Notes: generated by a model from the letters alone, not told the origin. A stretch of DNA of 64,000 nt from Haloechinothrix halophila YIM 93223 (GCF_000504245.1 NZ_KI632509.1:1177723-1241722); one strand, 5' to 3'; shown: positions 55,765 to 64,000, numbered from the stretch's first letter. Made by a program: numbers and translations.

Positions 55765-56730
55765 TCAGCGCGCCAGCGCCAGCCGCCGCTTCCACTCCGA
55801 CGCCGACCGTTCCTGCCCGACCAGCAGCGGCCAGATGTCGGCGCCGAGAAACCCGCGTTCGTCGACGTGTGCGCAGGCGGCGCAGCCTGGCGTGTCGAGG
55901 CCGTGTGCCGCGGCGATGTCCGCGACCGCGGCGCGGGTCTCCGGTCCGAACACGCCATCGGCGGGCACCCGCGCGCCCCGCTCCCGCAGCAGTCGCTGTG
56001 CCACCCGCACCCGCTCGCCCTCATCGCCGGGCCGTAGCAGCGGCCACTCCGGCACCGACGGCGGCAGCGGTGTGCCGAGCCGTCGCGCCACGGTGCCGCG
56101 CAGCTCGACCAGCCGCCCGTAAAGGACGTCGCCGGGGCACTGCGTCGAGTTGAAGTCCCGGTGGCCCATGATCAGCTGCGGCGGGATGTCGTACTGGTAT
56201 GCCATGTAGGTGACCAGGTCCGACAGTGCGTCCCACAGCGTGTCGGGGGTGTCTTCCTTGGTGTAGAGGCCTTCGTTCTCGATCCCGATCACCCGGCTGT
56301 TGAAGTCCGCGACGTTCGTGCCCTCCACGTGCCGCTTGCCCTCGCGCAGGATCTCCAGGCTGCGGTGCCTGCCCTCGGTGATGTGGCCGCCCCTGCTGAT
56401 GGTGAATTGCTGCCCGGTGTCGATCCACCCACGCGAATCCATGTGGAAGTTCTGAATCGCCCGTGAGATCTCGAACGCGTGCTCGCGGGACACGTCGTCG
56501 GTGTTGCCGGGTTCCACGGTGTGATGGACGACGATGTACGTCGGCGGATGATCGACGACGACGATGTCCTCGCTTGGTGGGCGGGCCTCCCATTCCGCCG
56601 TGCCGTAGATCGTCGGCTCGGTGATGTGGCCGGACGACGTAGCCCGCGCCGTGCGTGCCGTCAGCCCTCCGGTGACGGTCGCGGCCAGCCCCGCACCGAG
56701 CAGGGTGCGGCGACGGAATCCCGGTGACAT
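55765..56730 (-). CDS. Tat-exported N-acetylmuramoyl-L-alanine amidase with peptidoglycan-binding domain
   Basis: A 321-residue protein starting at ATG 56730 (GGGGAG upstream). A twin-arginine signal (RRRTLLGAGLAATVTGG) is followed by an amidase_2 domain: zinc His in YIVVHHTVEPG, Glu in GIENEGLY, HRDFNSTQCPG. A peptidoglycan-binding repeat comes next (LLRPGDEGERVRVAQRLLRERGARVPADGVFGPETRAAV), then a short basic tail. It cuts the bond between muramic acid and the stem peptide outside the membrane. It matches the Rv3594-type gene in this conserved region. Confidence 0.88.
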   Translation of the reverse strand: MSPGFRRRTLLGAGLAATVTGGLTARTARATSSGHITEPTIYGTAEWEARPPSEDIVVVDHPPTYIVVHHTVEPGNTDDVSREHAFEISRAIQNFHMDSRGWIDTGQQFTISRGGHITEGRHRSLEILREGKRHVEGTNVADFNSRVIGIENEGLYTKEDTPDTLWDALSDLVTYMAYQYDIPPQLIMGHRDFNSTQCPGDVLYGRLVELRGTVARRLGTPLPPSVPEWPLLRPGDEGERVRVAQRLLRERGARVPADGVFGPETRAAVADIAAAHGLDTPGCAACAHVDERGFLGADIWPLLVGQERSASEWKRRLALAR

Positions 56731-56907
56731 CGTGATTTCTCCCCTGGTGAAACGCACGGATCAGGTGCGTGGGGGACGTTAATGCCGGGTGTGACCGCCG
56801 ACAACTACTGACACGTCAACCGAACGGGGCACGTCTCACCGCCAGCAGGCGAACCGGCGATACAGCGGCGCCGGCCGACGGCTCAGACCCGCGGTGGCCC
56901 AACCACG

Positions 56908-57828
56908 TCAGAGGTGTTCACCAGGGAGCGAGAATCGCCCATCCGCCGTCTGCTCGACGAGGCCATCTTCGAGCAGCGAGAACAGGCAGCGATCGCGCTG
57001 CCCCGCGGCGTGCCACACGGTGTCGAGTCGCGTTTTGGGCACGGGCTCGCTGGTGCCGCGCAGGACATCGAGCAGCAGGCCACGCACCTGCCGGTCGGTG
57101 CCAGCGAAGCGCTGCACCGGCTTGGCGGGACCGTCGTAGGCTGGCTTGCCAGCCTGGTACCACGCGCATGACGACACTACGGGACAACGGCCGCATTCTG
57201 GCGCCCGTGCGGTGCATACCGTCGCCCCGAGTTCCATCAGCGCCGCGGAGAACCGGGCGGCCTTCTGCTCTGGCAGCAGCTTCGCCACGTCGGCCATGTC
57301 GCGGGTGTTCGACGGCGGCCCGGCGTCACCAGCACCGTGTACGACGCGGGCGACGACTCGGCGCACGTTGGTGTCGACGACAGGGACCCGCTGGCCGTAG
57401 GCGAACGCGGCGACCGCCCGTGCGGTGTACGCGCCTATGCCGGGCAGCGCGAGCAGGGTGTCGACGTCCGATGGCACGACGTCGTCGTGTTCTTCCGCGA
57501 TGACCCCGGCGGCGGCGTGCAGTCGCAGTGCCCTGCGCGGGTAGCCGAGCTTGCCCCACGCACGCACGACCTCGCCCTGGCTTTCCTCGGCGAGCGCGGA
57601 TGGCCGGGGCCAGCGCGCGAGCCAGTCGTGCCAGATCAGCTCCACCCGTGCGACCGGCGTTTGCTGCAGCATGATCTCGCTGACCAGCACGCCCCAGCCA
57701 TCGCAGTCGGGGTCGCGCCATGGCAGGTCACGGGCGTTGGCGTCGAACCAGCCGATCAGGGTTGTCGCGTCGATCGGGCTCGTCGCATCGATCTGGCTGT
57801 CGCTGGGGGCACGGGTCGCGTCCGTCAT
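56908..57828 (-). CDS. mutY: A/G-specific adenine DNA glycosylase
   Basis: Removes adenine paired with 8-oxoguanine. The 306-residue protein shows WRDPDCDGWGVLVSEIMLQQTPV (catalytic Glu), the helix-hairpin-helix LPGIGAYTARAVAAFAYGQRVPVVDTNVRRV (catalytic Asp), and the iron-sulfur cluster CTARAPECGRCPVVSSC. The C-terminal NUDIX-like recognition domain is short. It lies upstream of mhuD-region genes and downstream of canB, as in mycobacteria. Confidence 0.95.
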   Translation of the reverse strand: MTDATRAPSDSQIDATSPIDATTLIGWFDANARDLPWRDPDCDGWGVLVSEIMLQQTPVARVELIWHDWLARWPRPSALAEESQGEVVRAWGKLGYPRRALRLHAAAGVIAEEHDDVVPSDVDTLLALPGIGAYTARAVAAFAYGQRVPVVDTNVRRVVARVVHGAGDAGPPSNTRDMADVAKLLPEQKAARFSAALMELGATVCTARAPECGRCPVVSSCAWYQAGKPAYDGPAKPVQRFAGTDRQVRGLLLDVLRGTSEPVPKTRLDTVWHAAGQRDRCLFSLLEDGLVEQTADGRFSLPGEHL

Positions 57829-57888
57829 AGCGCCTGTGATTGTGCCTCTGCCCGGCCGCCATCAGGCGGCCACCCTCGGCGTCGGCGG

Positions 57889-58374
57889 TTACGAGACCTC
57901 GCTCAGCGCGCCGGTGTTGATGTCGTAGACGAAGCCACGCACCTGGTCGGTGTGCGGCAGGAAGTCGCTGCGCCGCACCCGGTTCATCGAACGGCGCACG
58001 CTGTCCTCGACATCGGTGAACGCCTCAACCGACCAGGTGGGCCGCAGCCCGGTCGCTGACTCGAGCTCGTCTTTGAAACCGTCCTCGGTCACCGCGCTGA
58101 CCCCGCAGCCGGTGTGTTGCATGATCATGACCTCGCGGGTGCCGAGTTTGTGCTGGCTCAGCGCGAGCGACCGGATCATGTCGTCTGTGACGACGCCTCC
58201 CGCGTTGCGCATGACGTGGGCTTCACCATCGCGCAGTCCGAATGTCGCCGCGACGTCGATACGCGCGTCCATGCAGGACAGGATCGCGACCCTCAGGGCT
58301 GGCTCGGCCGGTCGGGATTCCTTTTCGAGGCCGAGTTCCTTGTTGCGGGTCATCAGTTCTTCGATCGCGGTCAC
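57889..58374 (-). CDS. canB: Beta-class carbonic anhydrase
   Basis: Interconverts CO2 and bicarbonate. GTG 58374 is preceded by GAGGAGG and gives 161 residues. Zinc ligands and catalytic dyad lie in ILSCMDARIDVAATFGL (Cys and Asp-Arg) and MIMQHTGCGV (His, Cys). It corresponds to Rv3588c, next to mutY. The longer in-frame extension upstream runs into the LacI gene and is not used. Confidence 0.93.
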   Translation of the reverse strand: MTAIEELMTRNKELGLEKESRPAEPALRVAILSCMDARIDVAATFGLRDGEAHVMRNAGGVVTDDMIRSLALSQHKLGTREVMIMQHTGCGVSAVTEDGFKDELESATGLRPTWSVEAFTDVEDSVRRSMNRVRRSDFLPHTDQVRGFVYDINTGALSEVS

Positions 58375-58465
58375 ATGCGCCTCCTCGACTCCTTGTGCGC
58401 ACCTATTCCAGCGGGACAGCGGGCAGTGGGCAAGGTCAATTAGAGCAACGCCACGTCGCTGGTGG

Positions 58466-59581
58466 TTACGGCCCGAACCAGTGCTGTTCGGCGGTGCGCG
58501 GCGGCGCCGACGTCTTGCCGATCCGCAGTTCCGTCTCCAGTGTGATGACCTGCTGGTTGACCGGGTTGCCCTGGCCACGCCGGGTGGGGTCGAGCAGCAG
58601 ATTGCCCGCTGACCGGCCCTTTTCCCGCACGGGCTGGTACACGGTGGTCAGCTCGGCGCGCTCGGCATCGGATATGCCGTCGAATCCGGTAATGGTGATG
58701 TCGGCTGGCACCCGCAGCCCGCGCCGCCGCACCTCGTTGAGTGCGCCGAGCGCGAGGATGTCCGAGGTACAGATGATGGCCGTGACCTGCGGATTCGCGT
58801 CGAGCATTTGGCGTGCGGCCGATGCGCCCTCATCGAGGGTGTGCTCGAATCGCTCCACGACGGGCACGGTCGACCAGTCGACACCGACGGCCTCGAATGA
58901 CTCCGCGAGCGTGGTCAGCCGGGTGCGCTGCACGTGGTAGTGCGCCTTCTCCTGCCGCTCACGCGCGGCGAAGCCGTCGTTGCGGTCGCGGGCCAGTCGC
59001 ATGCACAGCACGCCGACCTCGCGATGCCCCAGCTCGATCAGATGGTAGGCGAGCGTGGTCATGGCCGCCGCGTCGTCCGGTCCGACACGGTCGACGCCGG
59101 AGAGCACGGGCTGGTCGATGATCACCGTGGGTACCGGCCGCTGCAGGACGGCGTTGAGGTGCGGGTCGTCGTCTGGCACCGAGTAGACGACGAAGCCGTC
59201 CACCCCGGCGCGATGCACCGTCGCGACGTCTTCCTCGCCGGGCCGCGCCGGCACGAGCTGCACGCCGACCCCAGCGTCCTCGCAGGCCAGCGCCAGTCCT
59301 TCCAGGACGCCGAGCGCGGCAGGGTCGCGGAAAGCGTAGGAGAGGTTCTCGGTGAGCAGCAGGCCGATGGCGCCCGCCTTGCGGGTACGCAGCGATCGCG
59401 CGACCGGATCCGGCCCCGGGTAACCGAGCTGGCGCGCGGTGTCGAGCACCCGCTTGCGAAGCTCTGGGGAGAGCTGGTCAGGGCGGTTGTAGGCATTCGA
59501 CACCGTCGTGCGCGAAACACCCAGCTCCGCGGCAAGGGAGGCAAGCGTCGCTTGCCGTCTGGTGCGAATCGGCCGACCCAT
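58466..59581 (-). CDS. LacI-family transcriptional regulator
   Basis: A 371-residue repressor: an N-terminal LacI helix-turn-helix (ATLASLAAELGVSRTTVSNAYNRPDQLSPELRKRVLDTARQLGYPGPDPVARSLR) and a sugar-binding-type periplasmic core (GAIGLLLTENLSYAF; GVDGFVVYSVPDDD; ITGFDGISDAERAELTTV). ATG 59581 has no Shine-Dalgarno; TACGGT on the minus strand (59590-59595) lies 8 nt upstream. Two palindromes overlap this promoter, so the gene is probably autorepressed. No sugar operon is adjacent, so the effector and targets are unknown. Confidence 0.88.
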   Translation of the reverse strand: MGRPIRTRRQATLASLAAELGVSRTTVSNAYNRPDQLSPELRKRVLDTARQLGYPGPDPVARSLRTRKAGAIGLLLTENLSYAFRDPAALGVLEGLALACEDAGVGVQLVPARPGEEDVATVHRAGVDGFVVYSVPDDDPHLNAVLQRPVPTVIIDQPVLSGVDRVGPDDAAAMTTLAYHLIELGHREVGVLCMRLARDRNDGFAARERQEKAHYHVQRTRLTTLAESFEAVGVDWSTVPVVERFEHTLDEGASAARQMLDANPQVTAIICTSDILALGALNEVRRRGLRVPADITITGFDGISDAERAELTTVYQPVREKGRSAGNLLLDPTRRGQGNPVNQQVITLETELRIGKTSAPPRTAEQHWFGP

Positions 59582-59587
59582 AACTAG

Positions 59588-59616
59588 GAACCGTAACGGT
59601 TCAGAACATGTTCTGA
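59588..59616. promoter_or_regulatory. Paired palindromic operators of the LacI regulator
   Basis: GAACCGT-A-ACGGTTC (59588-59602) and TCAGAACA-TGTTCTGA (59601-59616) are both perfect palindromes and share two bases. The first covers the likely -10 of the regulator gene. They are good autoregulatory LacI-type sites. Confidence 0.65.
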
Positions 59617-59714
59617 GAAGCCGACACCATGCTGATGCGAATCTGGCATGAACGTTGTGGTGACCAGCACAAGAAAAAGGTGATGCGCACAGCCACTCTA
59701 ATGGGGTACGTTGT

Positions 59715-59729
59715 TGACAACGGTTTCCA
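59715..59729 (+). promoter_or_regulatory. Zur box of znuACB
   Basis: TGACAACGGTTTCCA matches 12 of 15 positions of the TGAAAACGATTTTCA-type Zur operator, with the spacing intact. A TATAGA -10 (59731-59736) follows directly, so zinc-loaded Zur would block the promoter. znuA starts 36 bp further on. Confidence 0.7.
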
Positions 59730-59764
59730 TTATAGATTGGCACGCAGTGACGGGAGTACGTCGA

Positions 59765-60784
59765 ATGATCACGATTGGGGTGCGCCGTGCGGGGTACGCG
59801 GTGGCAACGGCCAGCGCGCTCGCCTTGGCTGTCACCGGCTGTGGCGCGGATGCGAGTGACGCCGCCGATGACGGCACTATCCCGGTCGTGACCTCGACCG
59901 ATGCCTGGGGCAGCGTGGTCAAGGCCATCGGCGGTGACCAGGTGTCGGTCACGTCGATCATCGACGCCTCTGACGGCGACCCGCACTCCTATGAGAGCAC
60001 CGCGCGCGACGGGATCGCCTTCGCCGACGCCAAGCTGGTCCTCTACAACGGCGGCGGCTACGACGACTTCGCCACGCAGCTGGCCGAACAGGCGGCGGAG
60101 GCGCCGGTGCTCAACGCCGTCGAGCTGTCCGGCCACGAGGGCGGCGATGAGGAGGGTGCTGACGAGCATGCGGGCGAGGGTGCCGAGCACGGCGATGAAG
60201 GCTCAGGGGACGAGCACGCCACTGAAGGCGACGAGCACGGCCACGATCACCATGACGGCTTCAACGAGCACGTCTGGTACGACCTCCACACCGTCGCCTC
60301 GGTAGCCGACGCTGTGGCACACGAGCTCGCCGAGATCAAGCCCGCCGAGGCCAAGACGTTCGAAGCCAATGCCAAGGAGTTCACCGCCGGGCTGGAAGAC
60401 CTCGAGGCGAAGCTGGCGGCCATCGGCGAGGACAACCCCGACGCGAAGGTGATCGCCACCGAACCGGTCGCGCACTACATGCTGGAGGCCGCTGGCCTCA
60501 CCGACGTCACGCCGGACGATTACCGCGATGCCATCGAGAACCAGACTGACGTGCCCGTGCTCGTGCAGGACGAGGTGCTGAGCAAGGTCACCGACGGCGA
60601 TGTCGCTGCCGTCGTCAACAACCCGCTGACGCAGACTCCGATCACCGAACGACTTGTCGAGACGGCGAAACAAGCCGATATTCCAGTTGTGGACATCACG
60701 CCGACCCTGCCCGCCGACGACACCAGTTACTTGGACTGGGTGAACGCCGAAGCGGACGCGCTGCGCGCGGCGGTGAGTGGGTGA
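59765..60784 (+). CDS. znuA: Zinc ABC transporter substrate-binding lipoprotein
   Basis: A 339-residue lipoprotein (lipobox VTGC) of the ZnuA/AdcA cluster-9 family. Zinc-ligand candidates are HSYESTARD, the His/Glu/Asp-rich loop DEHAGEGAEHGDEGSGDEHATEGDEHGHDHHDG, NEHVWYD and, near the end, the acid after PVVDITPTL. The loop is typical of zinc rather than manganese binders and is long. GGGAG precedes ATG 59765. Its stop overlaps znuC (GTGA). Confidence 0.93.
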   Translation: MITIGVRRAGYAVATASALALAVTGCGADASDAADDGTIPVVTSTDAWGSVVKAIGGDQVSVTSIIDASDGDPHSYESTARDGIAFADAKLVLYNGGGYDDFATQLAEQAAEAPVLNAVELSGHEGGDEEGADEHAGEGAEHGDEGSGDEHATEGDEHGHDHHDGFNEHVWYDLHTVASVADAVAHELAEIKPAEAKTFEANAKEFTAGLEDLEAKLAAIGEDNPDAKVIATEPVAHYMLEAAGLTDVTPDDYRDAIENQTDVPVLVQDEVLSKVTDGDVAAVVNNPLTQTPITERLVETAKQADIPVVDITPTLPADDTSYLDWVNAEADALRAAVSG

Positions 60785-61614
60785 CTGAACCGGTCATTCG
60801 GATCAGGGATGCGAGCCTGTCGTTCGGGCCTCGCACCCTGTGGTCCGGGATGAACCTGGACGTCGAGCGAGGCGAGTTCCTCGCCGTGCTCGGCCCGAAC
60901 GGCTCCGGCAAGTCCACGCTGTTGTCCGTGCTGCTCGGCCAGCAACGGCTTTCCTCAGGCACCGTGCACGTGGCCGCGCGCGGGCAGGAGATACGCGCGG
61001 TCCCCGGGGGGCCCGCACCTCGCGGGGTCGGCTACATCCCGCAGCAGGGTGTCGTCGAGTTCCCCCACGCGCTGCGCGGCACCGACCTCGTTGGCCTCGG
61101 ACTCGACGGGCACCGCTGGGGCATCGGCCTGCGTGGCGCCGCGGAGCGCAGGCGCAGGGTGGCTGAGGCGATCGACGCCGTTAGCGCGGGAGCGTTCGCG
61201 AACCGGCCGTTGTCGTTACTGTCCGGTGGCGAGCAGCAGCGACTCCGGGTGGCGCAGGCGCTCGTCGGCGAGCCGGACGTCTTGCTGTGCGACGAGCCGT
61301 TGCTCTCGCTCGACATCGCCAACCAGCGCGCGGTGAGCGAACTGATCGAGCGGCGGCGCAGGGAAGCGGGCACCGCCGTCCTATTCGTCACGCATGAGAT
61401 CAATCCCGTGTTGTCCTATGTGGACAAGGTGCTGTACTTGGTCGACGGCAGATTCTCCATCGGCAGCCCGGACGAGGTGATGACGTCGGCGACACTGTCC
61501 GCGCTGTATCGGACCACAGTGGATGTCGTGCGCATCGGCGGCCAGATCCACGTCACCGGGCCGCACAGCGCGGTCTGCGAGGACGACCCCCATCACTCTC
61601 ACCCGCAGGCGTGA
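60781..61614 (+). CDS. znuC: Zinc ABC transporter ATP-binding protein
   Basis: A 277-residue ATPase: Walker A GPNGSGKSTLLSVLLG, signature LLSGGEQQRLRVAQALV, Walker B VLLCDEPLLSLD, and switch His in LFVTHEINPVL. A His-rich C-terminal tail (PHHSHPQA) may bind zinc. GTG 60781 overlaps the znuA stop, and its own stop overlaps the znuB start. It powers uptake through ZnuB. Confidence 0.93.
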   Translation: MTEPVIRIRDASLSFGPRTLWSGMNLDVERGEFLAVLGPNGSGKSTLLSVLLGQQRLSSGTVHVAARGQEIRAVPGGPAPRGVGYIPQQGVVEFPHALRGTDLVGLGLDGHRWGIGLRGAAERRRRVAEAIDAVSAGAFANRPLSLLSGGEQQRLRVAQALVGEPDVLLCDEPLLSLDIANQRAVSELIERRRREAGTAVLFVTHEINPVLSYVDKVLYLVDGRFSIGSPDEVMTSATLSALYRTTVDVVRIGGQIHVTGPHSAVCEDDPHHSHPQA

Positions 61615-62504
61615 CCATGGAAGACTTCTTCGACCTCGACCTGATGCTCAGGGCGCTCGAGCTCGACTTCGTCCAAACCGGACTGCTGACGGCCGCGATC
61701 CTCGGCGTGGTGGCCGGTGTCGTCGGGCCGCTGATCGTGATGCGCCGCATGGCGTTCGCGGTGCACGGCACGGCTGAGCTGACCTTCACCGGTGCGGCCG
61801 CCGCGCTGCTTGTCGGGGTGAGCGTCGAGTTCGGCGCGCTGGCAGGTGCGGTGATCGCCGCGCTGCTGCTCGCGCTGCTCGGCGGCCGATCGAGCGAACA
61901 GGACTCGGTGATAGGGGCGGTGCTGGCGTTCGGGCTCGGCATCGGAGTGTTCCTGCTGTGGCTCTATCCCGGCCGCGCGGGCAATAAGTTCGGCCTGCTC
62001 GTCGGGCAGGTGATCGCGGTCGACGAGGCGAACCTGATGGTTTTCGCCGTCTCCGGCGTCCTCGTGATCGGTGTGCTCGCGCTGGTCTACCGGCCGCTGC
62101 TGTTCGCCATCGTCGATCCGGTCGTCGCGGCATCGCGCGGGGTGCCAGTCCGGCTGCTCATGCCGGTGTTCGCGGTGCTCGTCGGCATCGCGACGGCGCT
62201 TGGCGTGCGCACCGTCGGCGTGCTGCTTGTCATCGCGCTGCTGGTGACACCGGCCGCCGCCGCCTGCCGCGTGACCTCGTCGCCAGTGGTGGCCACTGTG
62301 CTCTCGGTGATCTTCGCCGAGGTCGCCGTGCTTGGCGGCATCGTGCTCTCGCTCGCGCCTGGTGCGCCGATCAGCCCGTTCGTCACGACGATCGCGTTCC
62401 TGATTTACCTGGTGTGCCGGGTGATCGAGCGGCGAAGGCGGGTCGCGACCCGTAGCGGTGGTCAGCTCAAGCCAACAGCAGCAGCAACTGCAACTCGCCA
62501 ATGA
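61611..62504 (+). CDS. znuB: Zinc ABC transporter permease
   Basis: A 297-residue ABC-3 family permease with about eight helices: DFVQTGLLTAAILGVVAGVVGPLIVMRRMAFAVHGTAELTFTGAAAALL, GAVLAFGLGIGVFLLWL, RLLMPVFAVLVGIATALGVRTVGVLLVIALLVTPAAAA. The C-terminus is a short basic/Ala-rich tail that overlaps the convergent DUF445 gene by 38 bp. Its GTG overlaps znuC. Confidence 0.92.
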   Translation: MTMEDFFDLDLMLRALELDFVQTGLLTAAILGVVAGVVGPLIVMRRMAFAVHGTAELTFTGAAAALLVGVSVEFGALAGAVIAALLLALLGGRSSEQDSVIGAVLAFGLGIGVFLLWLYPGRAGNKFGLLVGQVIAVDEANLMVFAVSGVLVIGVLALVYRPLLFAIVDPVVAASRGVPVRLLMPVFAVLVGIATALGVRTVGVLLVIALLVTPAAAACRVTSSPVVATVLSVIFAEVAVLGGIVLSLAPGAPISPFVTTIAFLIYLVCRVIERRRRVATRSGGQLKPTAAATATRQ

Positions 62505-63666
62505 CAGCCCCGATGACGCCACCGACGGCGATCAGCTTCGGCTCCTCCTGCTTGAACGCGGGCCGCAGCACGCTTTCGTACTCGGTGGCGGGCAACGCGA
62601 GCATGCGGCGTTCGATCATGCCCGCGACGTCCATCGCATTGGTCAGATAGCCGTTGGCGTTGCGGGCGGCGTCCGGGATCACCGGCATCGCCTTCAACGC
62701 CGCCGCCCGGTGCAACTGGCCAACCGCGACGTTGCCGCCGGTCGCGGCGAGCAATGGCCGGAACACCCGCGTCTGCTCGTTGACCGCGTCGGCGACGACG
62801 TCCTGGATGAGCGCGAGCATCCGGTCTGCCCGGGGTCCACTGAGGACGGCGGCAAGCATGTTGGGCACCGTTAGCACCTCGTCCGCGATCAGCCTCGCAC
62901 AGCGATGCGCCACCTCGGTGCGCCTGCGGTGGAAGCTGCCCTGCACCCGCCAGCCGAGGATCGAGACCTGTTCGCGCGGCCGGAATACCAGCGTGATCGC
63001 CAGCCAGTCAGTGAGGAGGCCGATCGCGGCGCCGAAGATCGGCATCACCAGCGGCTCCTTGGTCAGCGCCCACACCACTGCTTGCGCCATGCCGATGACG
63101 AACCCAAGCCAGATCCCGGAGCGGGCGATGAACGTCAGTTCCGGTCGCGCCAACTCCCTGACGATGCGGACGAGGCGGTCGTCGTCGCGGGTGAGCTGGG
63201 CGAGCGCGAACTGCTTGACGTCCACGACGGCGTCGATGTTCTCCCGTAACTCGCTGAGCAGTTGGGCGACGATGTGCGGCGACGCCGCCTGCACCTGCTT
63301 GATCACCATGTCCTGCGCGAGCGGTGGTAGCGACTCCCAGATGGTCGGGTGGTGCTCGGTGATGACGTCGCGGGCGATGGCGTCCACCGCGTTCAGCAGC
63401 GGCTGCTCGATCTCGGTGTTGATGCGGTCGACGTCGATGCGGTCGAGGACCTCGCGCGGATCGATCAGCCTGCTGGTGAGCAGTTCCGCCGCGATGCCCG
63501 CGATGCGTCCGCTGTGCTTCGGCACGACGCCCTGCCAGCCGAGTGTGCGGCGTACCGGGCGGAACATCATCTCGATGGCGACACGCTTGGTGACGTAGCC
63601 GATGAGCGCGCCGATGACCGGGATCGCCGCGTAGAGCAACCAGTTCTGGCTCAGCTCGGCAATCAC
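62467..63666 (-). CDS. DUF445 family membrane protein, copy 1
   Basis: A DUF445 protein of 399 residues from GTG 63666 (GGAGG at ideal spacing); an in-frame GTG at 63690 would add eight residues. It begins with a helix and the family motif IGALIGYVTKRVAIEMMFRPVRRTLGWQGVVPKHSGRIAGIAAELL, then a long alpha-helical cytoplasmic region, a second membrane segment, and a repeat of the LTDWLAITLVFRPR motif. It ends with a helix, LIAVGGVIGAVIGELQLLLLLA. The function is unknown. Its 3' end overlaps znuB. Confidence 0.88.
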   Translation of the reverse strand: MIAELSQNWLLYAAIPVIGALIGYVTKRVAIEMMFRPVRRTLGWQGVVPKHSGRIAGIAAELLTSRLIDPREVLDRIDVDRINTEIEQPLLNAVDAIARDVITEHHPTIWESLPPLAQDMVIKQVQAASPHIVAQLLSELRENIDAVVDVKQFALAQLTRDDDRLVRIVRELARPELTFIARSGIWLGFVIGMAQAVVWALTKEPLVMPIFGAAIGLLTDWLAITLVFRPREQVSILGWRVQGSFHRRRTEVAHRCARLIADEVLTVPNMLAAVLSGPRADRMLALIQDVVADAVNEQTRVFRPLLAATGGNVAVGQLHRAAALKAMPVIPDAARNANGYLTNAMDVAGMIERRMLALPATEYESVLRPAFKQEEPKLIAVGGVIGAVIGELQLLLLLA

Positions 63667-63693
63667 CGCCACCTCCGTGGTCTTCCGCACGCT

Positions 63694-64000
63694 CTAGTGC
63701 AGCATCAGCAGCACTTGCAGCTCACCGACCAGCCCGCCAATGATCGCGCCGACGGCGATCAGTTTCCACTCGTCCTGCCGGAACGCTGGCCGCAGCAACT
63801 GCTCGAACTCGAATCGGTTCAGCCGACGCATCCGCTCCACAATGGTGTTGCGGACGTCGAGCGCGCCCACAGCGTAGTCCTCGGCGTGGTGCACCGTGGC
63901 CGGGACGCGCTCCATCGCCTTCTGAGCGACGGTCGCTTTCATCTCCTGGAACCGGTTCGTTCCGACGGCGGCGACGACGAACGGTTTGATGATGCCAGCC
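63694..64000 (-). CDS. DUF445 family membrane protein, copy 2 (partial)
   Basis: Only the C-terminal 102 codons are in the window; the frame is open to the right edge (reads GIIKPFVVAAVGTNRFQEMK at the break). The tail LRPAFRQDEWKLIAVGAIIGGLVGELQVLLMLH is a clear paralogue of copy 1. It lies upstream of copy 1 on the same strand with a gap of about 27 bp, so they are probably one operon and may form a hetero-oligomer. Confidence 0.85.
   Translation of the reverse strand, partial: AGIIKPFVVAAVGTNRFQEMKATVAQKAMERVPATVHHAEDYAVGALDVRNTIVERMRRLNRFEFEQLLRPAFRQDEWKLIAVGAIIGGLVGELQVLLMLH

Noticed and set aside
56811..56850. Degenerate 21-bp unit near the amidase promoter
   Set aside because: GACAC and GGCAC recur at 18-bp spacing, not 21, and the CGTC position does not fit.
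58375..58578. Arg-rich N-terminal extension of carbonic anhydrase
   Set aside because: It is a shadow of the LacI gene end, and a GTG with GAGGAGG at 58374 gives the family length.
1..64000. tRNA, rRNA, transposase or integrase genes
   Set aside because: None was recognised on either strand, so there is no support for a genomic island or phage.

Overview
The window is a high-GC actinobacterial chromosome segment, most likely from a Pseudonocardiaceae-type organism (Pseudonocardiales); I cannot fix the genus. The evidence is Lsr2, EspG and PPE-like type VII secretion proteins, an LAxTG sorting signal, IdeR-like and Zur-like operators, many GTG starts with ATGA/GTGA overlaps, and gene order. 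From about 23.7 to 58.4 kb the order largely matches, in inverted orientation, the region I recall from Mycobacterium tuberculosis: ppa, dacB-like, zinc metalloprotease, tilS, hpt, (ESX genes), ftsH, folE, folP, folB, folK, DUF3180, a second membrane protein, DUF2520, panC, panD, coaX, lysS, lsr2, clpC1, then mhuD, lpqF-like, amidase, mutY, canB.

Layout. 0-0.8 kb: truncated Lrp/AsnC regulator and a rhodanese. 0.8-6.2 kb: Entner-Doudoroff operon zwf-edd-eda, divergent from a ROK regulator. 6.4-14.3 kb: tightly coupled operon of a secreted membrane-anchored protein, a LivJHMGF-type ABC transporter, a small membrane protein with an Ada-like Cys/His tail, and an M15 D,D-carboxypeptidase-like lipoprotein. 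14.7-15.9 kb: LAVTG-anchored surface protein and a broken DUF664/DinB gene. 16-22.7 kb: dnaE, DUF998-like membrane protein, gamma-carbonic-anhydrase-like protein, and glyA behind a ZTP (pfl) riboswitch. 23-29.4 kb: lipase, ppa, dacB, metalloprotease, tilS, hpt. 29.7-33.5 kb: WXG100/PE-like and PPE-like proteins plus two tandem EspG paralogues. 33.8-44.2 kb: ftsH, the folate genes, and the pantothenate/CoA genes with a CoaX lacking its N-terminal Asp. 44.3-50.4 kb: lysS, lsr2, an iron-regulated FhuF-type reductase, and clpC with candidate ClgR and SigH/SigR control sites. 50.6-58.4 kb: exo/endonuclease-fold protein, VOC protein, mhuD-sirtuin pair, M1 peptidase, alpha/beta hydrolase, Tat-exported amidase, mutY, beta-carbonic anhydrase. 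58.5-64 kb: LacI regulator with paired palindromes, Zur-controlled znuACB, and two DUF445 proteins (the second runs off the edge).

The most unusual signal is a family of strict 21-bp tandem arrays (GGACAC...CGTC... units) at five places (19.6, 20.6, 50.5, 52.2 and 53.4 kb). They lie at gene ends, mostly beside stop codons. One array is read in frame as the heptad-repeat tail of a membrane protein. I know of no described element that matches, so this is the best candidate here for something new. Other notable items are a group of leaderless genes preceded by TANNNT boxes, one of which overlaps the ribosome binding site of the divergent neighbour. No tRNA, rRNA, CRISPR array, transposase or integrase was found.
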